From a bacterium (GTDB lineage: Bacteria; Krumholzibacteriota; Krumholzibacteriia; LZORAL124-64-63): DNA of 64,000 bases. Position 1 is the stretch's first letter. Each line of letters begins with the position of its first letter. The position numbers and the translations under genes were made by a program. Location of the stretch: positions 3,162,001 to 3,226,000 of the forward strand of contig JADJQR010000001.1 in NCBI GenBank assembly GCA_016712675.1, read 5' to 3'. Under the pieces are notes generated by a model. That model worked only from the letters and a program-made list of their open reading frames with translations. It ran no database searches and was not told the origin of the DNA. Below are positions 1-7,921 of this stretch, piece after piece.

Positions 1-984
1 TACATCGAGTTCGAGATCGAGGCCGCAGACCCGGAACCGAGCAATCAGCCGACGGTCTCGCCCGTCACGACGTTGCAGATCCTGCCCGAGGCGGGATGTC
101 GGCGCGTCTCCGCTTCGCTCGCCGCGAAGAACGTCGGGCTTCTGCAGGTGGACGGCTCGCAGGTGAAGGTCCCCGAACGCCTGCGCGAGCAGCTCTTGTC
201 CCGTCATGTGGCCCGAGCCTGGGCCGGCGATGTGGTCTCTCCCGACACGATGGGCTCGCACGTGGCGCTGACGTGGGACCTCTGCGTGGCCCCTGCCGGC
301 CTCGGCGGGCAACCGACCGTGCCCGCCGGCGTCCCGCTGGGGATCTTCCGCGAGGTGACACTGGCGACCGTGGACGATCTCGGCGGCAGGCTCGAATACC
401 ACGGCGAGTTGCCGGGCACCGCGGAGCTCAGCCTGCACTACCCGCAGGCGTGGCTGCCGGCGGGCGCCGAGGAACAGCATGTCGCACTCTACCGGTACGT
501 CCCCGCTTCCGGTCGCTGGTTGCTGTTGGGTGGCAACGTAACCGGGACCGGCAACAATGTGACGGCGACCATCAGCCAAACCGGCACGTACGGCCTGTTC
601 CTGACCGACGCCGTGGCTGCCACCGCCGGCGAGGTGCTGTCGGGCATCACGATCTCGCCGAACCCCTTCTCCCCAAACGGCGACGGCCTCTACGACGACA
701 CCAACATCAGCTTCTTCCTGGACCGCGAGGCGACGGTCACGGTCGAGATCTACGACATCACGGGCGTGCGCCGCGCGCTGTTGACCGAGACCTTCCCCTA
801 CGCCGGCACCGATCTCAACGACCCGACGCCGCGGCGCGTACCGGGCCTCATCTGGGACGGCCGCACCGACAACGGAGAGTTCGTGCCGTACGGCATCTAC
901 ATCCTGCGCGTGATCGCGACCTACAACCAGGCCGGGGGCACGCGGACCATCCGCAGCAACCATACCGTGGCGGTGATCCGATGA
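1..984 (+). CDS. Secreted protein, C-terminal part, with FlgD/Ig-like C-terminal domain (5' end missing)
   Basis: The reading frame is open from the first base, so the start lies upstream of the window and 327 residues are visible. The last ~110 residues form an Ig-like FlgD-type domain beginning ISPNPFSPNGDG and continuing with a YDITG strand, a WDGRTDNG turn and a GIYILRV strand. This matches the C-terminal domains of proteins exported and anchored by type IX-like secretion in FCB bacteria. The upstream part is beta-rich with no family I recognise. The stop overlaps the start of the PorV-like gene (ATGA), so the two are probably translationally coupled. The domain call is firm; the function of the whole protein is unknown. 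Confidence 0.8.
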   Translation, partial: YIEFEIEAADPEPSNQPTVSPVTTLQILPEAGCRRVSASLAAKNVGLLQVDGSQVKVPERLREQLLSRHVARAWAGDVVSPDTMGSHVALTWDLCVAPAGLGGQPTVPAGVPLGIFREVTLATVDDLGGRLEYHGELPGTAELSLHYPQAWLPAGAEEQHVALYRYVPASGRWLLLGGNVTGTGNNVTATISQTGTYGLFLTDAVAATAGEVLSGITISPNPFSPNGDGLYDDTNISFFLDREATVTVEIYDITGVRRALLTETFPYAGTDLNDPTPRRVPGLIWDGRTDNGEFVPYGIYILRVIATYNQAGGTRTIRSNHTVAVIR

Positions 985-1880
985 GGCGCGCGCACCTGCA
1001 GGCAGCGCGGCGCTGGGCCGCGGCGGCCGTGGCGGTCCTGGTGCTGGGCGGCACGGCCGACGAGGCCCGGGCCGACTTCCGGTTCCTGGGCATGGGCGCC
1101 CGACCACGGGCAATGGGCTCGGCGTTCGTATCGTTGGCCGACGACGCCAACGCCGCGTTCTGGAACCCTGCGGGGCTGGTGCGTAGCCACCGCTCCGCGC
1201 TCATGCTGACGCGGGCCTGGCTGTACGACACCGATGAGCTGCGCCACGACTACCTGGCCGTCGAGGCGCCGACCTGGCGCAACTGGCACGTTGGAGCCAG
1301 CTGGGTGCGGTTGTCGATCCCCGATCTCTACAACGAAGACCAGATCAACCTCGCGGTCGCTCATGAGCTGCCGTTCGTGCCCGGCCTTTCGGTCGGGATC
1401 ACCGGCAAGCTGTTCCTGCTATCGGCACCCGGCTATGAGCGCTACAACGACCCCTACTACAACGGCGGTGACCACGGCTTCTCGGCGGACCTGGGCCTGC
1501 TCTACGACAGCGGCGGCGCCTGGACCGTTGGCGCCGCCTTCTACAACCTCAAGGGCACCGAGTTGCAGCTGCTGGAGAACACCTCTGATCCGGACCCCGT
1601 GCCCTCGGATTGGGCCGCCGGCGGCAGTTGGCTGTTCCGCGAGACCCTGTTGGTCACCGCCGATGTGCGCAGCCGCGACGGCCAGGCCGGCAACCTGGTC
1701 GTGCACGGCGGCGCCGAGATCTGGTTCTTCGACGCCCTGGTGCTTCGATCGGGACTGGACAGGGGATTGGTGACGATGGGTGCCGGCCTGCAGGACAAGC
1801 ACTGGCAGGCAGATTTCGCCGTCCAGACCGACCGTCGTCTCGGCAACGTGTACCTGCTGTCCTTCACGGTGAGGAAGTGA
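981..1880 (+). CDS. PorV/PorQ-like outer-membrane beta-barrel protein
   Basis: A 299-residue protein with a signal peptide (VAVLVLGGTADEARA) followed by the FLGMGARPRAMGSAFVSLADDANAAFWNPAGL signature region (about residues 36-66), typical of the PorV/PorQ/UPF0164 barrels. The remainder alternates short beta strands and ends in a hydrophobic strand. In Bacteroidota, PorV carries CTD substrates of the type IX system at the cell surface. Here the gene overlaps by four bases a gene for a protein with a FlgD-like CTD, which fits that role, though PorV-family barrels also include plain porins. The ATG at 981 was chosen because the upstream open frame runs through the preceding gene. Confidence 0.8.
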   Translation: MRRAHLQAARRWAAAAVAVLVLGGTADEARADFRFLGMGARPRAMGSAFVSLADDANAAFWNPAGLVRSHRSALMLTRAWLYDTDELRHDYLAVEAPTWRNWHVGASWVRLSIPDLYNEDQINLAVAHELPFVPGLSVGITGKLFLLSAPGYERYNDPYYNGGDHGFSADLGLLYDSGGAWTVGAAFYNLKGTELQLLENTSDPDPVPSDWAAGGSWLFRETLLVTADVRSRDGQAGNLVVHGGAEIWFFDALVLRSGLDRGLVTMGAGLQDKHWQADFAVQTDRRLGNVYLLSFTVRK

Positions 1881-3514
1881 ACGTGCGCGTGATCCCCTTC
1901 GACCACCGCCGCCGTGCGTCGCGCCGCGCCGCACCGACCGCGGCCCTCGCGCTGCTCGCCTGGCTGGCTACCGCGCCGGCCGACGCCGCCACCCGCGTCG
2001 AAGGCTACTACGAGGCCGAGATGGCCGCGCAGAAGGACGACGGTCGCTGGCACGTCGGATCACCGGGCGACAACGGCATGCCACGGCATTTCGCCGAGCT
2101 GAAGTTCCTTTCGAACCCGAGCGACCGCTTCGAGATCTTCACGCGCTGGTGGGCCAGCTCCAACCGCGATGACGACCGCACTCCGGAGATAGACTACTAC
2201 CGCCCGCGCTGGATCAACGGCGAGGGGCACCTGAAGCTGCGCCAGCAGAAATCCGAAGCCTATCTCTTCTACCGGCAGAACCGGTTCTACCTGAATGACG
2301 TGCCCCTGCTTCAGCTGATCGACGACTACAAGCTGAAGAACGACGACTGGGGCCCCAAGGCGCAAGGCATCCGCTTCGACTTCTGGGAGACGGAGTTCCT
2401 CGGCGTCCGCAACCTGGGTGGCACGGTCATCGTCAGCGACAACGGCGGCACCTACAGCGACAACGGCACGGATGTGCCCAGTGGCGAGAACGCCATGATC
2501 GTGCGCGCTCGACACAAGGCCTGGGATGGCCGCCTCGAATCGGGCGCCCTCTTCCTGCGCAAGGACTGGACGGACACGTCGCTGGACAACTGGCGCGACC
2601 TGACACCGCTCATGCACAATGACGTGTGGTCGGCGGATCTGGCCGTCACACCGCGTAACCTGGTCTCTACCGGCCTGCGACTGGGTCCGCTCAACCTCGA
2701 GCAGTCACGCTGGACGACGCAGTTCGCCTACAGCCGCCGTCCGTATGGCGAGACGGTATTCGGCAATCCCCTTCGCGATGCCACGGCCTTGGCCTTCGAG
2801 GGACGCGATCTGCACGTGGGCGCGCTGACGATGCACGCCTGGTATCGCGATGTGGGCGCGAACTTCCGCGACTACATGGCCGGCCGCTTCGACGAGGGCG
2901 GCGACGGCTACAACCGGGTGCAGCGCCACATCGAAGGCATTTGGCTGGTGCCGCGCAAGGCGGTCACGGCCAAGGTAGTGTGGGACGAGTACCGCAAGCA
3001 TGAGGTCGACCAGCCGGGCGGCGGCCTGCGGCCCGCGACCGAGTGGTACGGCGAGCTCTACATGGAGTTCATCAAGGGCTTCAAGGCGCGCTTCGCCTAT
3101 AAGCAATGGCACGGGTTCGACGCGTCGACGGAGATCAACGACTTCTACACGTACCCCGACTGGTTCGGCGAGGTGTCGGTCGAGAACTTCCTGGCCAAGA
3201 TCCGCCTGCAGGCGCGCGTCAAGGACCAGGGCACGTTCCGTCAGGTCACGACGATGGGTTTCGACATGAACGTCAACCTGACCGAACGTCTGAAGGGCTA
3301 CCTGCGCGCCCTGAACGTGAACGAGGAAACCGAGGCGCGCAATACGCTTTTCGCCCAGCTGAAGTACGACATCGGCTGGGGTTCGGAGATCTATTTCGAG
3401 TACGGCGACCCTGGCCAGTCCGACAACCTGGCCTATACCGACTGGTTCGTGAACGAGAGCACCAACGACAACCTGCGCGACCGGTTCAAGCTGCTGCTGA
3501 AGGCCTGGTACTAA
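1877..3514 (+). CDS. Outer-membrane beta-barrel protein of unknown function
   Basis: A 545-residue protein starting at a GTG that overlaps the previous stop (GTGA), preceded by a GTGAGG-like ribosome site. A basic N-terminus and a hydrophobic stretch ending PADAA act as signal peptide. The mature part is a long series of amphipathic strands rich in W, Y and R (FEIFTRWWASSN, RFAYKQWHGFDAS) and ends in an aromatic residue (LLLKAWY), as outer-membrane barrels do. It lies in one run with the PorV-like gene and, 40 bases downstream, the CBM48-barrel gene, so a role in surface glycan handling is plausible but unproven. No specific family recognised. Confidence 0.7.
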   Translation: MNVRVIPFDHRRRASRRAAPTAALALLAWLATAPADAATRVEGYYEAEMAAQKDDGRWHVGSPGDNGMPRHFAELKFLSNPSDRFEIFTRWWASSNRDDDRTPEIDYYRPRWINGEGHLKLRQQKSEAYLFYRQNRFYLNDVPLLQLIDDYKLKNDDWGPKAQGIRFDFWETEFLGVRNLGGTVIVSDNGGTYSDNGTDVPSGENAMIVRARHKAWDGRLESGALFLRKDWTDTSLDNWRDLTPLMHNDVWSADLAVTPRNLVSTGLRLGPLNLEQSRWTTQFAYSRRPYGETVFGNPLRDATALAFEGRDLHVGALTMHAWYRDVGANFRDYMAGRFDEGGDGYNRVQRHIEGIWLVPRKAVTAKVVWDEYRKHEVDQPGGGLRPATEWYGELYMEFIKGFKARFAYKQWHGFDASTEINDFYTYPDWFGEVSVENFLAKIRLQARVKDQGTFRQVTTMGFDMNVNLTERLKGYLRALNVNEETEARNTLFAQLKYDIGWGSEIYFEYGDPGQSDNLAYTDWFVNESTNDNLRDRFKLLLKAWY

Positions 3515-3554
3515 CGCTGCGCGGCGGGCCCCGGTGCCCGCCAGGGAGATGACG

Positions 3555-5999
3555 ATGACTGCCTACCGCATTCCAGCAAGCCTGCGCTCGGCCCTGTGCG
3601 CCAGCCTGGTCCTGGCGGCGCTCCTGGTCGCTGTCCCGACCCTTGCCGCCGTCAAGGCCGGCGATGGTGGCGCCACTTTCACCTGCCGCGCGCCGGAGGC
3701 GCAGGCTGTGTTCCTGGCCGGCGACTTCAATGGCTGGAACGCCACGGCCCAGCCTCTTGTCCGCGGCGATGATGGCACCTGGAGCGTCACGCTGGCGCTG
3801 CCCCCGGGTGACCATGAGTACAAGTTCGTGGTCGACGGCGCCTGGCAGGAGGACGCCGACAACCCGCGCCGCAAGTCCGACCCGTTCGGGGGCAGCAACT
3901 CGGTGGCGGGCATCGGCACCGACGGCAAGCCCATCGCGGATACGACAGCGTCCCCCGCCGTCTCGCCGGCCGTGCCCCCTGCTCCGGCCGGAACCGCCGC
4001 ACCGGCACGATTCACGGTCGGGGCGCCGCGCGCCGCGGACGGCGGCATCCAGTTCACCTACCACAATCCGGGCGCCTCTCGCGTGACGCTGGCCGGCACC
4101 TTCAACGGCTGGAACGCCGACCAGTTGCCCCTCACGAATGACGGCAAGGGCAACTGGGTCATCGTCCACCCGCTGCCGCCTGGCAAGCACGAGTACAAGT
4201 TCGTCGCGGACGGCTCCTGGATCGCCGACGCCGAGAATCCCGAGACGCAGTCGGACCCCTACGGCGGCATGAATTCGGTCGTGAATGTCGGCGCCGACGG
4301 CAAACTGGCGGCCGCCGGCAGCCCCGCTGATGCTGGGCGTCCAGCTTCGAACACGCCGCTGAATCCCAAGGTCTACGTCGGGGGGCGCTACCTGACGCGC
4401 TTCGAGTTCGCGAAGAACCTGCGTTCGGATGCGCGATTCCGCCTGCAACGCCCATCCCAGTCGGTGGACCTCAACTTCGAAACGAAGGTCTCCGATCTGA
4501 CCGATACCAGCGTGCGGCTCCGCCTGGACTCGGATGAGGCGATCATCCAGAACAACATCGCGGCCTTCCTCGACGAGGCCACGCTGCACTTGCACCCGAC
4601 GAACTTTGAACTCAGGGCCTTCTGGAATCGCGAGATCTTCACTGGATCGGACCTGATGCGCATGGGTGGCGACCTCGACCACCCCGGTACGATCCTCCAT
4701 GACCATCTGGCCTATGGCAAGGGCTCGGCCGGGGCGATGTTCAGCGCTGACCCGGCAGGCATGCACGTGGACGCATTCTTCGCGAATGTCCACAACCACG
4801 ACTACTACAATGACGTCGACCTGTTCGACAATACCGGCGAGGACCGGGTCGGCGTGAGGCTGTCCCGTCGCTACGGAGATTTCGAGATCGGCCTGCCGCT
4901 GTGGACCGAAAGATGGCTGATCTGGATGGACTTCGAGACGCTGGTCGGATTGGCGTCGACGGGCATCCCCGCGCTCGACGAGCACCGCATCAACACCGAC
5001 GACTCCAGTACCTGGTACGAGGTCGAGAGCCATGCGTACAACGCCGGCCTCGACGTCCGCTATCGGGCCGGCGAGCAATGGTTGCTGGGCGTGCAGGGCG
5101 TGGCCGTAGACCGCAAGCAGCAGTTCGTGACGGGCAACGAATACGGCCCGAACAACACGAACGGCGCCATGGGCCTGCCGTTCCTCGACCGCACGCAGGT
5201 CCGCTTCCAGGTCGAAGCGGACTGGGTGCCGCGTGACGGTCTTCACGGTCGGTTGCGCCACCTCTGGGATACGACCAGCGGCGGTACCGGCACCGAGCGC
5301 GAGATTGCCATCGCCTTCAAACCGCAGGATGAAGCCAACAAGCAGATCAGCTATTCGATCCTGCCGAGCCCGGCGGTGGCGACACGGGATTCGACCGAGC
5401 TGACGGTGGATTGGGCGCAGGAAGACCGCTCGCTATCGCTGTGGGTGCGGCGCGCGAGCCTGGATCTCGACTACGCCGCCGTCGGCCGCGAAGTTCCCGC
5501 CGACACCACGGTCGGCTCGCACCGCCGCGACAGCACCTGGTTCGCCGGCCGCGCCACGCTGGGCCTGCCGTCCGAGCGCCGCGGCCACACCGAGCTGGAA
5601 TGGTCGCTGGCGCGCGTCGAGCACGGCGTCGCCGGCCTGGCCGACCGCACGCTGGAGATGATCCTGCGCCACGATCGCGACCTGACGCGCAACACGGGCC
5701 TGATCGCGGACCTGCGCTGGATCGCCTACCACAGCGAGTCGCTGGACGGTGACTCGGACCGCGACTTCTTCGCGCCGTTCATCGGGGTCCGCTACACCCC
5801 GATCCGCCGCCTGGACCTCGTCGCCGCCTGGGGCGTGGACCCGGTCGACTTCGGCATCGCCTACGACGGGCGCCAGACCGGACGCTGGTGGCATCGCCAG
5901 CGCTGGCTGTTCGAGAACCCGGGAGCCACGGCGCTGGACGCCGAGGAACGGCTGGCCAAGGCCCGTGTCGTCACGCTGCGCGCGCAGCTGCAGTTCTAG
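3555..5999 (+). CDS. Outer-membrane barrel with two N-terminal CBM48/AMPK-type glycan-binding modules
   Basis: An 814-residue exported protein. Signal peptide at ~1-32. Two E-set glycogen-binding modules lie at about 39-121 and 165-246, each with the pattern LAG(D/T)FNGWNA, a W before a PPG turn, HEYKFV(V/A)DG, W and DP(F/Y)GG.NSV. A Pro/Ala linker joins them. From ~273 to the end the protein is a barrel-like series of amphipathic strands closing with LQF. The second ATG (3555) is preferred over 3549 because GGGAG lies six bases upstream. CBM48 modules usually precede GH13 catalytic domains, so fusion to an outer-membrane barrel is unusual. The likely role is to bind alpha-glucan at the surface and pass it through the barrel; this is inference. 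Confidence 0.75.
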   Translation: MTAYRIPASLRSALCASLVLAALLVAVPTLAAVKAGDGGATFTCRAPEAQAVFLAGDFNGWNATAQPLVRGDDGTWSVTLALPPGDHEYKFVVDGAWQEDADNPRRKSDPFGGSNSVAGIGTDGKPIADTTASPAVSPAVPPAPAGTAAPARFTVGAPRAADGGIQFTYHNPGASRVTLAGTFNGWNADQLPLTNDGKGNWVIVHPLPPGKHEYKFVADGSWIADAENPETQSDPYGGMNSVVNVGADGKLAAAGSPADAGRPASNTPLNPKVYVGGRYLTRFEFAKNLRSDARFRLQRPSQSVDLNFETKVSDLTDTSVRLRLDSDEAIIQNNIAAFLDEATLHLHPTNFELRAFWNREIFTGSDLMRMGGDLDHPGTILHDHLAYGKGSAGAMFSADPAGMHVDAFFANVHNHDYYNDVDLFDNTGEDRVGVRLSRRYGDFEIGLPLWTERWLIWMDFETLVGLASTGIPALDEHRINTDDSSTWYEVESHAYNAGLDVRYRAGEQWLLGVQGVAVDRKQQFVTGNEYGPNNTNGAMGLPFLDRTQVRFQVEADWVPRDGLHGRLRHLWDTTSGGTGTEREIAIAFKPQDEANKQISYSILPSPAVATRDSTELTVDWAQEDRSLSLWVRRASLDLDYAAVGREVPADTTVGSHRRDSTWFAGRATLGLPSERRGHTELEWSLARVEHGVAGLADRTLEMILRHDRDLTRNTGLIADLRWIAYHSESLDGDSDRDFFAPFIGVRYTPIRRLDLVAAWGVDPVDFGIAYDGRQTGRWWHRQRWLFENPGATALDAEERLAKARVVTLRAQLQF

Positions 6000-6010
6000 G
6001 AGTGTCGCCG

Positions 6011-6466
6011 ATGATGACACGTCGCCTCACAGGTTCACGCCGCCAGGTCGTCATCCTGGTTGCCGGCGCCGTCGCCGTGACGGCGCTCCTGGCAGCGGCC
6101 GGCGGCTGCGGCTATTCCCGTATCCTGCGCAATCGGCTGCCGACGCCGCACCGCGTGGACGACTTCGAGCACGCCGTGCGTTTCGTGTACGAGGCGCCGC
6201 AGGCCCGCCACGTGAACCTGTGCGGGAACTGGGACGAGAACGGCTGGTGCGGCACCAAGGCCGCCGGCCGCTTCGACCACGCCATCGGTTCGATGCAGGA
6301 TGACGACAAGGACGGCATCTGGGAAATCGTGGTGCCGCTGAGGCCCGGCCGTTACCAGTACAAGTTCGCCATCGACTGGGGCATCCGCTGGGAGCAGGAC
6401 CAGAACAACCCGCTGGGCGAGTCGGACGGCTTCGGCGGCCAGAATTCCATTCTCATCCTTCACTGA
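6011..6466 (+). CDS. Small exported CBM48-type glycan-binding protein
   Basis: A 151-residue protein starting 11 bases after the CBM48-barrel gene, so probably in the same transcript. A hydrophobic N-terminal segment (13-30) ends at AAAGGC33, a weak lipobox because position -3 is not L/V/I. It may be a lipoprotein or be membrane-anchored. Residues ~52-150 are a single CBM48/AMPK-like module: VNLCGNWDENGW, a GIWEIVVPL strand, PGRYQYKFAIDWG and a closing GFGGQNSILIL. It has no catalytic domain. It may work as a surface or periplasmic glucan-binding partner of the neighbouring barrel. Confidence 0.75.
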   Translation: MMTRRLTGSRRQVVILVAGAVAVTALLAAAGGCGYSRILRNRLPTPHRVDDFEHAVRFVYEAPQARHVNLCGNWDENGWCGTKAAGRFDHAIGSMQDDDKDGIWEIVVPLRPGRYQYKFAIDWGIRWEQDQNNPLGESDGFGGQNSILILH

Positions 6467-6518
6467 AGCCGGTGCGCGGCAGCCGACGCGACCGTCTGCC
6501 GACCCCAGCCAACAAGAA

Positions 6519-6550
6519 GGAGGCCCGGGCTGCCCCGGGCCTCCTGTTCT
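6519..6550. terminator. Bidirectional terminator between convergent genes
   Basis: A perfect 11-bp stem (GGAGGCCCGGG at 6519-6529 with its complement at 6534-6544) encloses a four-base loop. The plus side is followed by TGTTCTTC. The minus side reads TTCTTGTT after the same stem. It lies between the plus-strand CBM48 gene and the minus-strand CBM20-like gene and can serve both. Confidence 0.75.
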
Positions 6551-6572
6551 TCACCAGGGGTCGACGCCGCTC

Positions 6573-7718
6573 CTACCGGAACATGCTCTTCAGGGCGCCC
6601 CAGGTCTCATCCTGCGTGGCAACCGTCGAGCAGCCGCCCACGCCGTCATCCCAGTTGTGGGACAGCGTCGTCTCGGGCGCGCTGGTGTTGTCGACCGTGA
6701 AGGCGCGGTTGCCGACGCTCTCCCAGGTGGCGCAGCCGTCCTTCTTGAACTTGTACTCGTGGTTCAGCGGGATCGGCGTGCCGGCCGGGTAGCTGACGCA
6801 GGCCTGGTAGAGGCCCGCCGCGATCTCGGTCATCTCCACGCCGGTGGTCCAGTTGCTCAGCTCGGCGCCGCTGCCGATCACGCAGACGCCGCCGGCCGTG
6901 CCGACCACGTCCACGCAGACCTGGAAGCAGAAGACCTTCGCCTCGGTCAGCGTCTGGCCGATGCCGCAGCCCAGCGGCAGGTTGTTCCAGCTGTCGGTGC
7001 CCAGCGTGACGGCGGTGGTGCCGTCGGTCGGCAGCGTCACGGCGCGGTTGCCGACGCTCTCCCAGCTGTTGCAGCCGTCCTTCTTGTACTTGTACTCGAA
7101 GGCGGGGCTGCTGCCGGCGGGGAAGGTCACGACGATGTCGTAGAGGTCGCCGCTGACCTGGCTCATCGTCACGCCGGTGCCCCAGGTGCCGATGACGCCG
7201 GCCGAACCGATGACGCAGGGCGCGCCGCTGGTCATTTCGCCACTCATGCACATCGTGAACGTCACGTCCACGTCGTTGGGCAGCACGTTGGTCACGTTGT
7301 AGGTCAGCGGGGCCGGGTTGTTGGCCTGGTCATTGACCGGGGCGAACGTCGTCATGTCCGTCAGGTCGGTCACCACGAAGTCGACGGTCACCGTGGCGGC
7401 GCCCGCCAGCAGCGACTGCTGGACCTGGCCGGTGTACTCGTCATTGCTGCCCACGTCGCCCAGGTAGCCCAGGACCACCGAGTCGGTCCCACCCAGGTTG
7501 TTCGACACGTTCATGACCACCGAGATGTCGGCGCCCTGGCCCGGCATGTCGGTGACGCCGCCCTTCCAGACCTGCACGTAGACATTGATGGGGCCGGTCG
7601 GCACGTGCACGCTGCCGGAGTTCGGCCAGACGTTGCCCGACCAACCGATGGTGGCCAGGGACTGGCCGGACGCGAGCATCGCCACGGCGATGAGCGCGAG
7701 CATGAACAACTTCTTCAT
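6573..7718 (-). CDS. Secreted protein with two CBM20-like starch-binding repeats
   Basis: A 381-residue protein starting MKKLFMLALIAVAML with a clear signal peptide. The start at 7718 has AGGAGG six bases upstream; the open frame further upstream is not used. The N-terminal ~120 mature residues are Ig-like. Two homologous repeats follow at about 150-240 and 260-375. Each has a VIGS strand, a (GT/NW)TGV turn, a FPAG or YPAG turn, an EYK(Y/F)KKDGC strand and WESVGNRA. This pattern is that of CBM20-type starch-binding domains. No catalytic domain is present. It sits 203 bases downstream of the four-CBM48 amylase on the same strand and may help hold starch outside the cell. Confidence 0.75.
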   Translation of the reverse strand: MKKLFMLALIAVAMLASGQSLATIGWSGNVWPNSGSVHVPTGPINVYVQVWKGGVTDMPGQGADISVVMNVSNNLGGTDSVVLGYLGDVGSNDEYTGQVQQSLLAGAATVTVDFVVTDLTDMTTFAPVNDQANNPAPLTYNVTNVLPNDVDVTFTMCMSGEMTSGAPCVIGSAGVIGTWGTGVTMSQVSGDLYDIVVTFPAGSSPAFEYKYKKDGCNSWESVGNRAVTLPTDGTTAVTLGTDSWNNLPLGCGIGQTLTEAKVFCFQVCVDVVGTAGGVCVIGSGAELSNWTTGVEMTEIAAGLYQACVSYPAGTPIPLNHEYKFKKDGCATWESVGNRAFTVDNTSAPETTLSHNWDDGVGGCSTVATQDETWGALKSMFR

Positions 7719-7921
7719 CGTTGCCTCCTGGGGCTGCTGACCCGCGCGACGGCCGTCGCGGCCGAACCGCGCGAATGTTGGGAGCACTGCGGGCGAACCT
7801 GGGATGCAGGCCAGCCGGCGCCCGGACCCCGGACGGGGCGGCGCCTGGCCGCCCCGGTCCGGGTCACGTTATTGGCGGGAGAATATTACCACAAATCAAG
7901 CGCCAAACGCCAGATAAATAG
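7719..7921. other. Gap with AT-rich segment upstream of the CBM20-like gene
   Basis: This 203-base gap separates two minus-strand genes. Bases ~7865-7921 are clearly AT-rich against the GC-rich background and hold a TAATAT hexamer on the minus strand, a possible -10. No convincing -35 is present. It probably holds the promoter of the CBM20-like gene and the end of the amylase transcript. Confidence 0.35.
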
